NCBI RefSeq assembly: GCF_009762775.1
Contig: NZ_CP046401.1
Coordinates: 1,984,001 to 2,048,000 of the forward strand
DNA length: 64,000 nucleotides
Reading direction: 5' to 3'
DNA from: Maribellus comscasis
GTDB taxonomy: Bacteria; Bacteroidota; Bacteroidia; Bacteroidales; Prolixibacteraceae
Part shown: positions 18,655-26,717 of the stretch, piece after piece
How the letters are laid out: every line of letters begins with the position of its first letter
Numbering within the stretch: position 1 is the stretch's first letter
Notes under the pieces: model-generated
Seen by the model: only the letters and a program-made list of their open reading frames with translations
The model's database searches: none
Told to the model about the DNA's origin: nothing
Program-made: the position numbers and the translations under genes

Positions 18655-20019
18655 ATGAACAGAACAAAAAAACTTAGGTTTCCCGTATTGCAGATAATTT
18701 TATTTGCTTTGGGAGCTAGCTTTTCAGCTTGCAACTCAAATAAAAACGCAAAAGAAGAAACAAAATCAGTTGCAAAAGATACTATTTCAACATTAACCGA
18801 CGATGGTGCCTGGTGTTGGTTTTCCGATCCGCGCGCCATTTATTATTCGGAGGATAAAATTGTAACCGGGTGGGTGAAAAAGGATGGTTCGATTGAAACC
18901 GCTTCATTAAATATTGAAACAGGTGAAAAAGAATTTGAAAATATAAATCCGAAAATGGAGGTCGACGACCATGACAATCCGGGATTTGCTGTTTTATCCA
19001 ACGGGAACATCATTACCATGTACGCGTGGCATTCCACAAAAAAAGGTGTAATTTCAAATACAACAACCAACGGTTCCGATGTTCATTCATTTGACGAAAA
19101 CGTTGTTTTTAAACCTGTAACTGACGAGCTCCTTGAGAATTTTCCCCGTGAGACATACACCTACGCCAACCCGTATGTTTTAAAAGCTGAAGACAGTAAT
19201 CTGTTTTCATTTGGCCGGTGGATAGGTTACAAACCCAACCTTATAATTTCAGGCGACAATGGAAAAACCTGGGATCAGCAATATGTGGTTGTAAGCAACG
19301 AACCGTTTGACCCCAATAACCGTCCGTACGCGAAATATTATTCCAATGGCGATTCAAAAATTCATATGATTTACACCAACGGGCATCCCCGGAATGAAGA
19401 ATTTAATTCTGTTTATTACTGTTATTACGAAAACGGGGCATTTTGGAAAGCCGACGGAACAAAAATCTGTACCCTTTCTGAGCTTCCCTTTGACGTTGAA
19501 GACGGCTCTCTTGTTTACCAGGCAAGCACCGAAACCGGTCGGGCATGGATTGCTGATGTCGTTGAAAAAAATGGAGTACCATACATCTTATATTCGCGCC
19601 ATCCGGAAGAAACAGACCACCGGTACCATTATGCATGGTACAATTCGGGTTCACAAAATTGGGAAGATGTTGAACTTTGTAAAGCCGGAAAATGGTTTCC
19701 GCAAACACAGGAAGGAGAGGTTGAACGTGAACCTCACTACATGGGAAATATGACATTTAACCCTCAAAATCCAAATGATGTCTACCTGTCGCGGGAAGTA
19801 AACGATATTTTTGAAATTGAAAAGTACAGCACCAATGACCAGGGAAAAACATGGGATATTACTCCGATTACCAAAAACTCAGAGTACGACAATGTTCGGC
19901 CTTATGTGCCGCGCTATCTGCCTGAGAGTGCAAAAACTGTAGTTTTGTGGATGGAAAACAAAAAATACATCCATTACACAAATTACGATACCAGTATAAA
20001 ATATACGATAGAAGATTAA
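18655..20019 (+). CDS. BNR_4 repeat lipoprotein (beta-propeller)
   Basis: Lipoprotein of 454 residues with lipobox FSAC (Cys23). The rest matches the BNR_4 family (PF15892): the opening DDGAWCWFSDPRAIYY is its hallmark, followed by repeated beta-propeller blades with Asp-box-like turns (ISGDNGKTWD, STNDQGKTWD). The fold resembles that of several polysaccharide lyases and exo-sialidases, and BNR_4 genes are common in polyuronate loci. The precise activity cannot be assigned from sequence. It lies between the DUF2264 and oxidoreductase genes and probably shares a transcript with the former. Confidence 0.87.
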   Translation: MNRTKKLRFPVLQIILFALGASFSACNSNKNAKEETKSVAKDTISTLTDDGAWCWFSDPRAIYYSEDKIVTGWVKKDGSIETASLNIETGEKEFENINPKMEVDDHDNPGFAVLSNGNIITMYAWHSTKKGVISNTTTNGSDVHSFDENVVFKPVTDELLENFPRETYTYANPYVLKAEDSNLFSFGRWIGYKPNLIISGDNGKTWDQQYVVVSNEPFDPNNRPYAKYYSNGDSKIHMIYTNGHPRNEEFNSVYYCYYENGAFWKADGTKICTLSELPFDVEDGSLVYQASTETGRAWIADVVEKNGVPYILYSRHPEETDHRYHYAWYNSGSQNWEDVELCKAGKWFPQTQEGEVEREPHYMGNMTFNPQNPNDVYLSREVNDIFEIEKYSTNDQGKTWDITPITKNSEYDNVRPYVPRYLPESAKTVVLWMENKKYIHYTNYDTSIKYTIED

Positions 20020-20092
20020 ACCGACTTCCAACAATTTAAAGCTCAATCCACAGAAGAAAACATACAATTGACAACAAAATGAAATAAAATTG

Positions 20093-20100
20093 TACTTTTG
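20093..20100 (+). promoter_or_regulatory. -7 promoter element (TACTTTTG)
   Basis: Exact TAnnTTTG match 40 bases before the ATG at 20140. A TTG at 20068-20070, 22 bases upstream, may be the -33 part. The transcription start would fall beside the palindrome at 20102-20113. Confidence 0.55.
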
Positions 20101-20101
20101 T

Positions 20102-20113
20102 GTGTACGTACAC
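20102..20113 (+). promoter_or_regulatory. 12-bp perfect palindrome gtgtacgtacac, candidate operator
   Basis: Perfect dyad immediately after a consensus -7 element, where a repressor would block transcription. No regulator gene is adjacent. It is seen once in the window. Confidence 0.4.
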
Positions 20114-20139
20114 GGAAACTACTTAAAATTCTATTCACA

Positions 20140-21537
20140 ATGAAAAAATTACCGATAATTGCACTTGCTGCCGCATTTCTTTCGGCATGTTCAGGTGGCA
20201 ATAAATCAACAGAAACCGAAGAAGTAAAACCCATGTTTACAGGAGCAAAAGGAGAAGTTAAAATTATGACGCTGGATCCGGGACATTTCCATGCAGCGCT
20301 GGTTCAGAAAAACATGTATGAGCAAGTTGATCCAACTGTTTATGTGTATGCACCTGACGGACCCGATGTTCAGGGACACCTGGCTTTGATAAACAGTTAC
20401 AACACTCGTGCAGAGAATCCGACTGCCTGGGAGGAAAAAGTATATACCGGAGCTGACTTTCTGGAAAAAATGCTGGAAGAAAAACCAGGGAATGTTATGG
20501 TAACAGCGGGGAACAACGCAAAAAAAACAGAATACATTTTAAAAACCATTGAAGCAGGAATTAATGTTCTGGCAGATAAACCAATGATTATTTCCCCTGA
20601 GGAATTCCCAACCCTGGAGAGGGCGTTCAAAGTTGCCGAAGAAAAAGGTGTTCTTTTATACGATATAATGACTGAACGTCATGAAATAACGACCATGCTG
20701 CAACGCGAACTTGCACATATTCCTGAGGTTTTTGGAACATTACAAAGCGGAACTGAAGAAGAACCGGCAATAACAAAAGAAAGTGTTCATCACTTTTTTA
20801 AATATGTTTCAGGAAGTGCATTAAAACGTCCGGCCTGGTTTTTCGATACAAAACAACAGGGCGAAGGAATCGTTGACGTAACGACACACCTCGTTGACCT
20901 CATCCAGTGGGAAGCTTTTCCGGAAGTAATTTTGAGTAAATCGGATGTAAATGTATTGTCTGCAAAACGATGGACCACAGACCTCACACCCGAAATGTTT
21001 GAAAAAGTTACCAAATTAACAGAATATCCCGATTATCTGCAAAAAGATGTTGAAGACGGTGTATTAAAGGTTTACAGCAATGGAGAGATAAACTATACTT
21101 TAAAGGGCATCCACGCCAAAGCCTCTGTAATCTGGAATTTCCAGGCACCTGAAGGCGCCGGAGACACACACTATTCGATTATGCGTGGAACAAAGTGTAA
21201 CCTGATTATCAAACAGGGAGAAGAAGAAGGCTACAAACCTCAACTTTATATTGAAGCAAGTCCGGATGTTGACATCAAAGAATTTGCCGGTTATTTGTAC
21301 AATGCGGTACAGGGATTAACATCAAATTATTCCGGCATTGAGTTGGAAAAACTTACCGACACAACTTGGAAATTAAATATTCCTGCCAAATTCAAAGTGG
21401 GCCACGAAGCACATTTTGGCCAGGTTACTGAAAAATATTTGCAGTATCTTATTGACGGGAAATTACCGGAATGGGAAGTACCCAATATGATTGTAAAATA
21501 TTATACGACTACTGAAGGTTTAAAAGCCGCAAGGTAA
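20140..21537 (+). CDS. Gfo/Idh/MocA-type oxidoreductase lipoprotein
   Basis: Protein of 465 residues from the ATG at 20140, which gives a lipoprotein signal (MKKLPIIALAAAFLSACSG, Cys17). The GTG/ATG options upstream lie in the promoter region. The Rossmann part starts with KIMTLDPGHFHAAL in place of a classical GxGxxG and carries LADKPMII, where EKP is usual. The C-terminal half matches the putative oxidoreductase C-terminal family (PF16490). Anchored in the periplasm, it may act on a sugar released by the neighbouring DUF2264 and BNR_4 proteins. The unusual nucleotide motif makes the cofactor uncertain. Confidence 0.85.
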   Translation: MKKLPIIALAAAFLSACSGGNKSTETEEVKPMFTGAKGEVKIMTLDPGHFHAALVQKNMYEQVDPTVYVYAPDGPDVQGHLALINSYNTRAENPTAWEEKVYTGADFLEKMLEEKPGNVMVTAGNNAKKTEYILKTIEAGINVLADKPMIISPEEFPTLERAFKVAEEKGVLLYDIMTERHEITTMLQRELAHIPEVFGTLQSGTEEEPAITKESVHHFFKYVSGSALKRPAWFFDTKQQGEGIVDVTTHLVDLIQWEAFPEVILSKSDVNVLSAKRWTTDLTPEMFEKVTKLTEYPDYLQKDVEDGVLKVYSNGEINYTLKGIHAKASVIWNFQAPEGAGDTHYSIMRGTKCNLIIKQGEEEGYKPQLYIEASPDVDIKEFAGYLYNAVQGLTSNYSGIELEKLTDTTWKLNIPAKFKVGHEAHFGQVTEKYLQYLIDGKLPEWEVPNMIVKYYTTTEGLKAAR

Positions 21538-21540
21538 GGG

Positions 21541-21575
21541 CCTCCCCTAACCCCTCCGAAGGAGGGGGATTTAAA
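21541..21575 (+). repeat. G/C-run palindromic repeat (CCTCCCC...GGAGGGGG)
   Basis: The run ctcccctaacccctccg then aaggagggggattt contains CCCCTCC/GGAGGGG. The same kind of word set (acccct, cctcccct, gggagg, ggggattt) occurs at 52077-52137. It resembles intergenic palindromic repeats common in Bacteroidota. Confidence 0.6.
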
Positions 21576-21607
21576 AACAGTGGTGTTGTTCACAAAAAAT
21601 ATTAAGG

Positions 21608-21637
21608 AAAAGCTGTTCGGAATCGGGCAGCTTTTTT
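21608..21637 (+). terminator. intrinsic terminator between convergent genes
   Basis: Stem aaaagctg / cagctttt with a 12-base loop followed by TTTTTT on the plus strand. The left arm is A-rich, so it may also work for the opposing peptidase gene. Confidence 0.75.
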
Positions 21638-23204
21638 AATTTGCCGGCGATCCTGTTTTCCGAAGTGGCTCATAATTTGCAACTTCATAGCCAACCAGAA
21701 AAACAAAATCGGCTACCCGTTTCATCTTATCAAAATTAATTTTTGAAACTTCATCGGTTGGCTTATGATAATCGGCATGATAACCGGTTGCCACATTCAA
21801 AATCGGCACATCGTTTTTATGAAAATGATAATGATCACTGCTTCGAAGAAATTGTGCGGGCAAGGAATTATCCGGCACCAGGTGCAAACTATAACAAACG
21901 GAGTCACTAATCTGCTTCAATTCCGGCCACACATCGTTAGTAAGTGTAAACAGACCATCAAAATCCTTCACCATTTTGGGTGAACGCCTCCAAACCGAAT
22001 CCCTTGGCTCATAAACTCTTCCAACCATATCAAGATTAATACAGGCCGTTGTTTTTTCCATCGGCACAAGCGGATTTCCGGAATAAAAACCAGAACCAAA
22101 CAAGCCAATCTCTTCACTGGTCACCCACAAAAACAAGAGGCTTCGTTTAGGTTTTACTTTTGTTGAAGAAAAAGCTTCTGCCAATTCAAGCAAAACGGTT
22201 GTCCCCGACCCGTTATCATCGGCACCGTTATACACATCCCCATCTTCGCTGACTCCCAAATGATCGTAGTGAGCCATATAAACTACAAACTCATCCTTCA
22301 AAAAAGGATCGCTTCCTTCCACCATTCCCAGAATATTTCGTGAATGAAAAGTCTGAATCTCTCTTTGAATATGAATTTCAATCTCATCATTTTCCGGCTC
22401 CAACAAATTTGCTTTATTTTCTTTTACAATTGTTTCCAGATACTTTTTGTAGCTGTTTTTTCCTCCCAACAAAAAATCGGCAAATTCGGGAGTGGTAATA
22501 AAATACTTTTCTCCTTCGTTTTGATTTTCGGTTTTTAACGTAAAATTATTTCTATTCATCCATTTCTCAAGCTGCGCAAAGATCTTATCTTTTTTATCAT
22601 TGGGGTTGGTAATAAGAACAACTGCCTCCGCCCCTTTTTCAAAAGCTAACCGTCTTTTTTTATGTTCACAACGATCGCTCCACTGAAAATTTTTGTCTTC
22701 CTGAAAGGATTCCATATCCCCGGAGGAAAGCAAAACCACTTTCCCTTTTACATCCAGTCCCTCGTAATCGTCATAGCCCGCCGATTCATCTTCTTTCCCA
22801 AATCCGGCAAAAACCACTTTACCTTTAAAATCCAGATTTAATAGCTGTTTATCCAAACAAATAGCAGGCGACTTTAGGCTCTTTTTCTTTTTGGGATGTT
22901 CAGCTTTTAAATAGGTATGTGAATTATCTGGATGAATAGAAAAAATATCAACCGTTTGCGTGTAACTATCATTCAGCGGCTGTAGTCCGTTTTCTTTTGC
23001 ATTTCTTTCTATATATTCAGCTGCTTTTTCCAAACCATCGCCGACTCCAAGCTTTCTACCCTGCAATTCGTCTGAAGAAATAAAAGTCAAATGTTGTTTT
23101 AAATCATCCTGAACAATTGATTTTAACGCTTGTTCCTGAGAAAAGGTTAAAGTGGAGATTAAAAGAAAGAAAAGCGGCAGGCAAAGCCTTTTATTATTAT
23201 GCAT
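21636..23204 (-). CDS. M28-family zinc peptidase with PA domain
   Basis: Secreted aminopeptidase-type enzyme of 522 residues with signal peptide ending at TFSQ. A PA-like insert (about 115-260, containing GLDVKGKVVLLSSGD) interrupts the catalytic domain. The M28 zinc ligands are visible: His312 in MAHYDHLG, Asp in NGADDNGSG, the Glu pair in VTSEEIGLFGSG, Asp in INLDMVGR and His in GYHADYHKPTD. It probably cleaves N-terminal residues from peptides in the periplasm. It converges on the oxidoreductase gene and diverges from the M48 gene, so it is a single-gene unit. Confidence 0.94.
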   Translation of the reverse strand: MHNNKRLCLPLFFLLISTLTFSQEQALKSIVQDDLKQHLTFISSDELQGRKLGVGDGLEKAAEYIERNAKENGLQPLNDSYTQTVDIFSIHPDNSHTYLKAEHPKKKKSLKSPAICLDKQLLNLDFKGKVVFAGFGKEDESAGYDDYEGLDVKGKVVLLSSGDMESFQEDKNFQWSDRCEHKKRRLAFEKGAEAVVLITNPNDKKDKIFAQLEKWMNRNNFTLKTENQNEGEKYFITTPEFADFLLGGKNSYKKYLETIVKENKANLLEPENDEIEIHIQREIQTFHSRNILGMVEGSDPFLKDEFVVYMAHYDHLGVSEDGDVYNGADDNGSGTTVLLELAEAFSSTKVKPKRSLLFLWVTSEEIGLFGSGFYSGNPLVPMEKTTACINLDMVGRVYEPRDSVWRRSPKMVKDFDGLFTLTNDVWPELKQISDSVCYSLHLVPDNSLPAQFLRSSDHYHFHKNDVPILNVATGYHADYHKPTDEVSKINFDKMKRVADFVFLVGYEVANYEPLRKTGSPAN

Positions 23205-23317
23205 AAAAATTTCTGAAATTGTTCAAACAGCGTTAAATTTACCAATAAAGGCTGAAAGTTCAAATCGAACCATTTAAATGAACTAAATTATTGATTCCAA
23301 AAAATTAAGATTTTCTT

Positions 23318-24784
23318 ATGAAAAAGAGACAGGTTTTATCAAAACTCGCTTTGTTAATTGCTGCAATTTTATTGATTCCTTCGTGCGCAGTAAATCCGGT
23401 AACCGGAAAGAAACAGCTTATGCTAATGACTGAAGAACAAGAAATTGAGCTGGGAGCTCAATACGACCCGACGGTTATTGCTACATTTGGCTTATATGAG
23501 AATCCGGATTTGCAGACTTTTATAGAAAAGAAAGGTACTGAACTCGCAAAAATCTCGCATCGCCCAAACCTGGAATATCATTTTAGAATTTTGGATTCGC
23601 CTGTAATAAATGCATTTGCTGTTCCGGGAGGATATATCTACATGACCCGGGGAATTCTGGCCCACTTCAATAATGAAGCAGAATTGATCGGTGTATTGGG
23701 GCACGAAATGGGCCATATTACAGCGCGTCACACAGCCAGCCAGCAAAGTAAACAGCAGCTGGGTCAATTGCTTCTGGTGGGCGGAATGATCGTTTCTGAA
23801 GATTTTCGACAGTTTGCTGACTATGCCATGCAGGGGATGCAACTTTTGTTCCTGAAATTTAGCCGGGATAATGAACGACAATCGGATAAACTGGGAGTTG
23901 AGTATTCAACCAAAATAGGCTACGATGCACATAAAATGGCCGATTTCTTTCATGTCCTTGACAAGATGCAAATGGAGAGTGAGAGTGGCGGTATTCCAAC
24001 CTTTTATTCCACCCACCCCGATCCGGGAGACAGGTACAACGATGTAAACCAAAGAGCAACATCATGGCAGGACAGCCTCAACTCGAACAACTGGACAGTA
24101 AATGAAGACAACTATTTACGTATGATAGACGGAATAGTTTACGGAGAAGATCCGCGACAGGGTTATGTTGAGTCCGGTATCTTTTACCATCCCGAAATGA
24201 AATTCAAATTTCCGGTTCCTTCCGGCTGGCAACTGGAAAACTCTCCTTTACAGGTTCAAATGGCTCCAAGCGATGGCAAAGCTGCCGTAATATTCACCCT
24301 TGCCAAACAAAAAACAGCTGCCGAGGCGGCACAAACAGTAGTTCAGGAATTAAATTTAACGACGCTGGAGAGCAGGAATGTAACCGTAAATGGCTTGCCC
24401 ACAGTTGTTATTTCATCACAACAAGTATCACAAAACGAGCAAACAGGAGCGGAGCAAACAATTAAAGTTTTGTCCTATTTTATCGAATATAGTGGTTCGG
24501 TTTATGTATTTCACGGGGTTTCGTCGGGTGAAAATTTTAGCAACTATCTGCAAACTTTTGAACTTACCATGTCAAACTTCAACCGCCTTACCGAAGCTTC
24601 AAAACTAAATGTAAAACCGAAACGGATAAAAATCCAGTCGGTGAGAAATTCAGGCACCTTGGCAGATGCCCTCAAGGCCTTTGGCGTTTCGCAAAACCAA
24701 ATGAATGAACTGGCTTTGCTAAACAACATGGAACTTACAGAACAGGTTTCACGTGGGAAACTGATAAAACTGATTGGAGATTAA
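23318..24784 (+). CDS. M48-family metallopeptidase lipoprotein with LysM-like tail
   Basis: Periplasmic lipoprotein protease of 488 residues (lipobox IPSC), similar in its core to BepA/LoiP-type quality-control enzymes. Zinc site HEMGH is at His129-His133 with Glu186 in SRDNERQSDKLG as third ligand; VNPVTGKKQLMLMTEEQE after the lipid Cys is typical of the group. After the catalytic domain (about 30-260) come a domain resembling PsbP/DUF1795-type modules (about 285-430) and a short LysM-like C-terminus (LADALKAFGVSQNQM). It probably degrades misassembled envelope proteins. Confidence 0.93.
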   Translation: MKKRQVLSKLALLIAAILLIPSCAVNPVTGKKQLMLMTEEQEIELGAQYDPTVIATFGLYENPDLQTFIEKKGTELAKISHRPNLEYHFRILDSPVINAFAVPGGYIYMTRGILAHFNNEAELIGVLGHEMGHITARHTASQQSKQQLGQLLLVGGMIVSEDFRQFADYAMQGMQLLFLKFSRDNERQSDKLGVEYSTKIGYDAHKMADFFHVLDKMQMESESGGIPTFYSTHPDPGDRYNDVNQRATSWQDSLNSNNWTVNEDNYLRMIDGIVYGEDPRQGYVESGIFYHPEMKFKFPVPSGWQLENSPLQVQMAPSDGKAAVIFTLAKQKTAAEAAQTVVQELNLTTLESRNVTVNGLPTVVISSQQVSQNEQTGAEQTIKVLSYFIEYSGSVYVFHGVSSGENFSNYLQTFELTMSNFNRLTEASKLNVKPKRIKIQSVRNSGTLADALKAFGVSQNQMNELALLNNMELTEQVSRGKLIKLIGD

Positions 24785-24906
24785 AAACATGTAATAAAAA
24801 CCACTGTAAATATTTCGAAGGCCACTGTGGATTTGTTTCAGATAAGCAGCCCCTAAAATACACGCAGGGTGACGATATACAAAAATGCCCGGGGCCCTTG
24901 ATTTTT

Positions 24907-26163
24907 TTATGGTTCCATTCCCATCGCCCGGATATATGCTTCGTTTTTGGCAGAGTTTGAAAATTTGCAGTTCTCAAGAAATTCGAGCATCGCTTTTTTT
25001 ACCGCTTCCTGGTCAGGGCGTGCTTTCCTGATTTCGGAATAACTTCCCCGCGAACTTTCTGTAAAATTTATAACCAACTGCCAGTTTTCGGGAGTTGGGA
25101 TAGTAACCATACAACGCGGGCTTCCCATTTTTTTATAAGGCCAGTAATGGTATCCAATATTATTTTTTATCATCAGACGTGTCCAGGCCGAAATCCATTC
25201 GTTGGTATTTTCACCTGTTTCTCCCATATAAATTGGCAAATTCACTGAATCCCTGAAATCAACAAAATCCTGAATATTGGCCTGTAAAGTATCGGTCCAG
25301 TAGCGGTGGCAAGTGTACATCAGCTTATCATCAAACTTTGAATCGGTAAACACTGAAAAGTTGCTGTTCCACTGAGCGCCACCCAACAAAACAATATGGT
25401 TTGTATCGACCTCCCGAATAGCCTTGACTGCTTTTATATACAAAGGTTCGAGCTTCGAATTCAGCATCGCCTCATCTTCCTTAAAATAAGTTGCAATGGG
25501 TTCATTGAGCAAATCATAGCCCAAAATTACCGGTTCATCTTTATAATGTTCTGCAATTCTTTTCCAGATATCCACAAACAATTCCTGGCTTTTTTCGCTC
25601 ACCAACAGCCATGGATAACCGTAACTGTCATCAATGTTATCGCCTGTTTGTCCGCCTGGTGCATCGTGCATATCCAAAATCAGGTACAATTCTGATTCAC
25701 GGCACCATTCAATCAAACTGTCGATTCTTTGAAATCCATCCTGATTGACAGTTAATCCCATATAATCCTCATCTGTAAAAAGTTTGTAGTGAAACGGAAT
25801 CCGTATAGAATTTACGCCTGTACTTTTTATGTACTGAATATCTTCACGTGAAATGTAATTGTCTTTAAACTGTTTCCAGAATTCATCTGTAAAATCGGGC
25901 CCAACCATTTCGCGAAACGCCTGGTCAATTAATCTCGCCGAACCGGCTTTACTAAAACGAAACATATAACCTTCGGGATTTAGCCAGTTCCCGAGGTTTA
26001 TTCCCTGAATAAAAAATTTGCGGCCATCGGGAGCAACTAAATCAGGTCCGTTGATGGTAATAAACTTTGGTTTTTCTTCGGTTTTTTGTTCAGGTTGTTC
26101 ACATGAGCTTAAAAACACAAACAAGCCGACAACAGCAAGTGCAAAGGCAATTTGTTTTTTCAT
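24907..26163 (-). CDS. GH5-family glycoside hydrolase lipoprotein
   Basis: Cellulase-fold enzyme of 418 residues with lipobox FLSSC. The barrel begins at FFIQGINLGNWL, a signature of the GH5 exo-glucanase/glucosylceramidase-type branch. Acid/base Glu221 is in YDLLNEP and nucleophile Glu315 in IYMGETGEN, with the conserved His in CHRYW between. It probably cleaves beta-glucosides at the cell surface or in the periplasm. No Sus genes are adjacent, so it may act alone. It converges on the M48 gene with a 122-base gap. Confidence 0.92.
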   Translation of the reverse strand: MKKQIAFALAVVGLFVFLSSCEQPEQKTEEKPKFITINGPDLVAPDGRKFFIQGINLGNWLNPEGYMFRFSKAGSARLIDQAFREMVGPDFTDEFWKQFKDNYISREDIQYIKSTGVNSIRIPFHYKLFTDEDYMGLTVNQDGFQRIDSLIEWCRESELYLILDMHDAPGGQTGDNIDDSYGYPWLLVSEKSQELFVDIWKRIAEHYKDEPVILGYDLLNEPIATYFKEDEAMLNSKLEPLYIKAVKAIREVDTNHIVLLGGAQWNSNFSVFTDSKFDDKLMYTCHRYWTDTLQANIQDFVDFRDSVNLPIYMGETGENTNEWISAWTRLMIKNNIGYHYWPYKKMGSPRCMVTIPTPENWQLVINFTESSRGSYSEIRKARPDQEAVKKAMLEFLENCKFSNSAKNEAYIRAMGMEP

Positions 26164-26338
26164 TTTAGTTCGTTTGTTACAGTCAAATGCGAAGATAAGG
26201 AAAGAAAGGGAACTATATAAAAGACTAAAAAAAACTTACAAAAAAGTGGAACTCTCCCGGGCGCAAAACTCAAGTAACCGGAAAGCCTCAACCTTGTTCC
26301 TTTCTATTTTTACTGATTTTCAAAAAAAATAAACGCAT

Positions 26339-26372
26339 AAAAAAGCTCCACAATGTTTTGTGAAGCTTTTTT
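26339..26372 (-). terminator. intrinsic terminator of the tRNA operon
   Basis: On the minus strand: AAAAAAGCT then TCACAA, loop, TTGTG and AGCTTTTTT. The stem of about 13 bp with one mismatch lies directly after the last tRNA-Gly. Confidence 0.85.
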
Positions 26373-26376
26373 ATTG

Positions 26377-26449
<73 letters not shown>

Positions 26450-26454
26450 AATGG

Positions 26455-26539
26455 TACCCGAGGCGGGACTTGAACCCGCACGATCATAATGATCATTGGA
26501 TTTTAAGTCCAACGTGTCTACCAATTCCACCACCCGGGC
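26455..26539 (-). tRNA. tRNA-Leu (UAA)
   Basis: 85-base class II tRNA with acceptor GCCCGGG, D-arm TGGAATTGGTAGACA, anticodon loop ACTTAAAAT (TAA), a long variable arm (TGATCATTATGATCG) and T-loop GTTCAAGTC. The bases after the discriminator A read CCA, so the 3' end is encoded to 26452. Confidence 0.96.
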
Positions 26540-26558
26540 ATCCTTGAATATCGTGATG

Positions 26559-26631
<73 letters not shown>

Positions 26632-26663
26632 GTATTTAACAGAACGTTTCTTTTAAAGCGATG

Positions 26664-26694
26664 CAAATATATGGGTAATTTTTTTCCCTGCAAA
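26664..26694 (-). promoter_or_regulatory. tRNA operon promoter, TTTG-N19-TATATTTG
   Basis: On the minus strand TTTG (26691-26694), a 19-base spacer and TATATTTG (26664-26671) match the Bacteroidetes consensus exactly. It reads into tRNA-Gly/Leu/Gly. Confidence 0.85.
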
Positions 26695-26717
26695 ATATTG
26701 AAAAAAAAAGGTAAGTT

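Noticed and set aside
23256..23283. agttca...tgaact inverted repeat between the M28 and M48 genes
   Set aside because: Only six base pairs in an A/T-rich gap, which is likely by chance.
24855..24906. GC-rich run before the GH5 stop as a terminator
   Set aside because: The gcccggggccc run has no room for a loop in a good stem, so no terminator is claimed.
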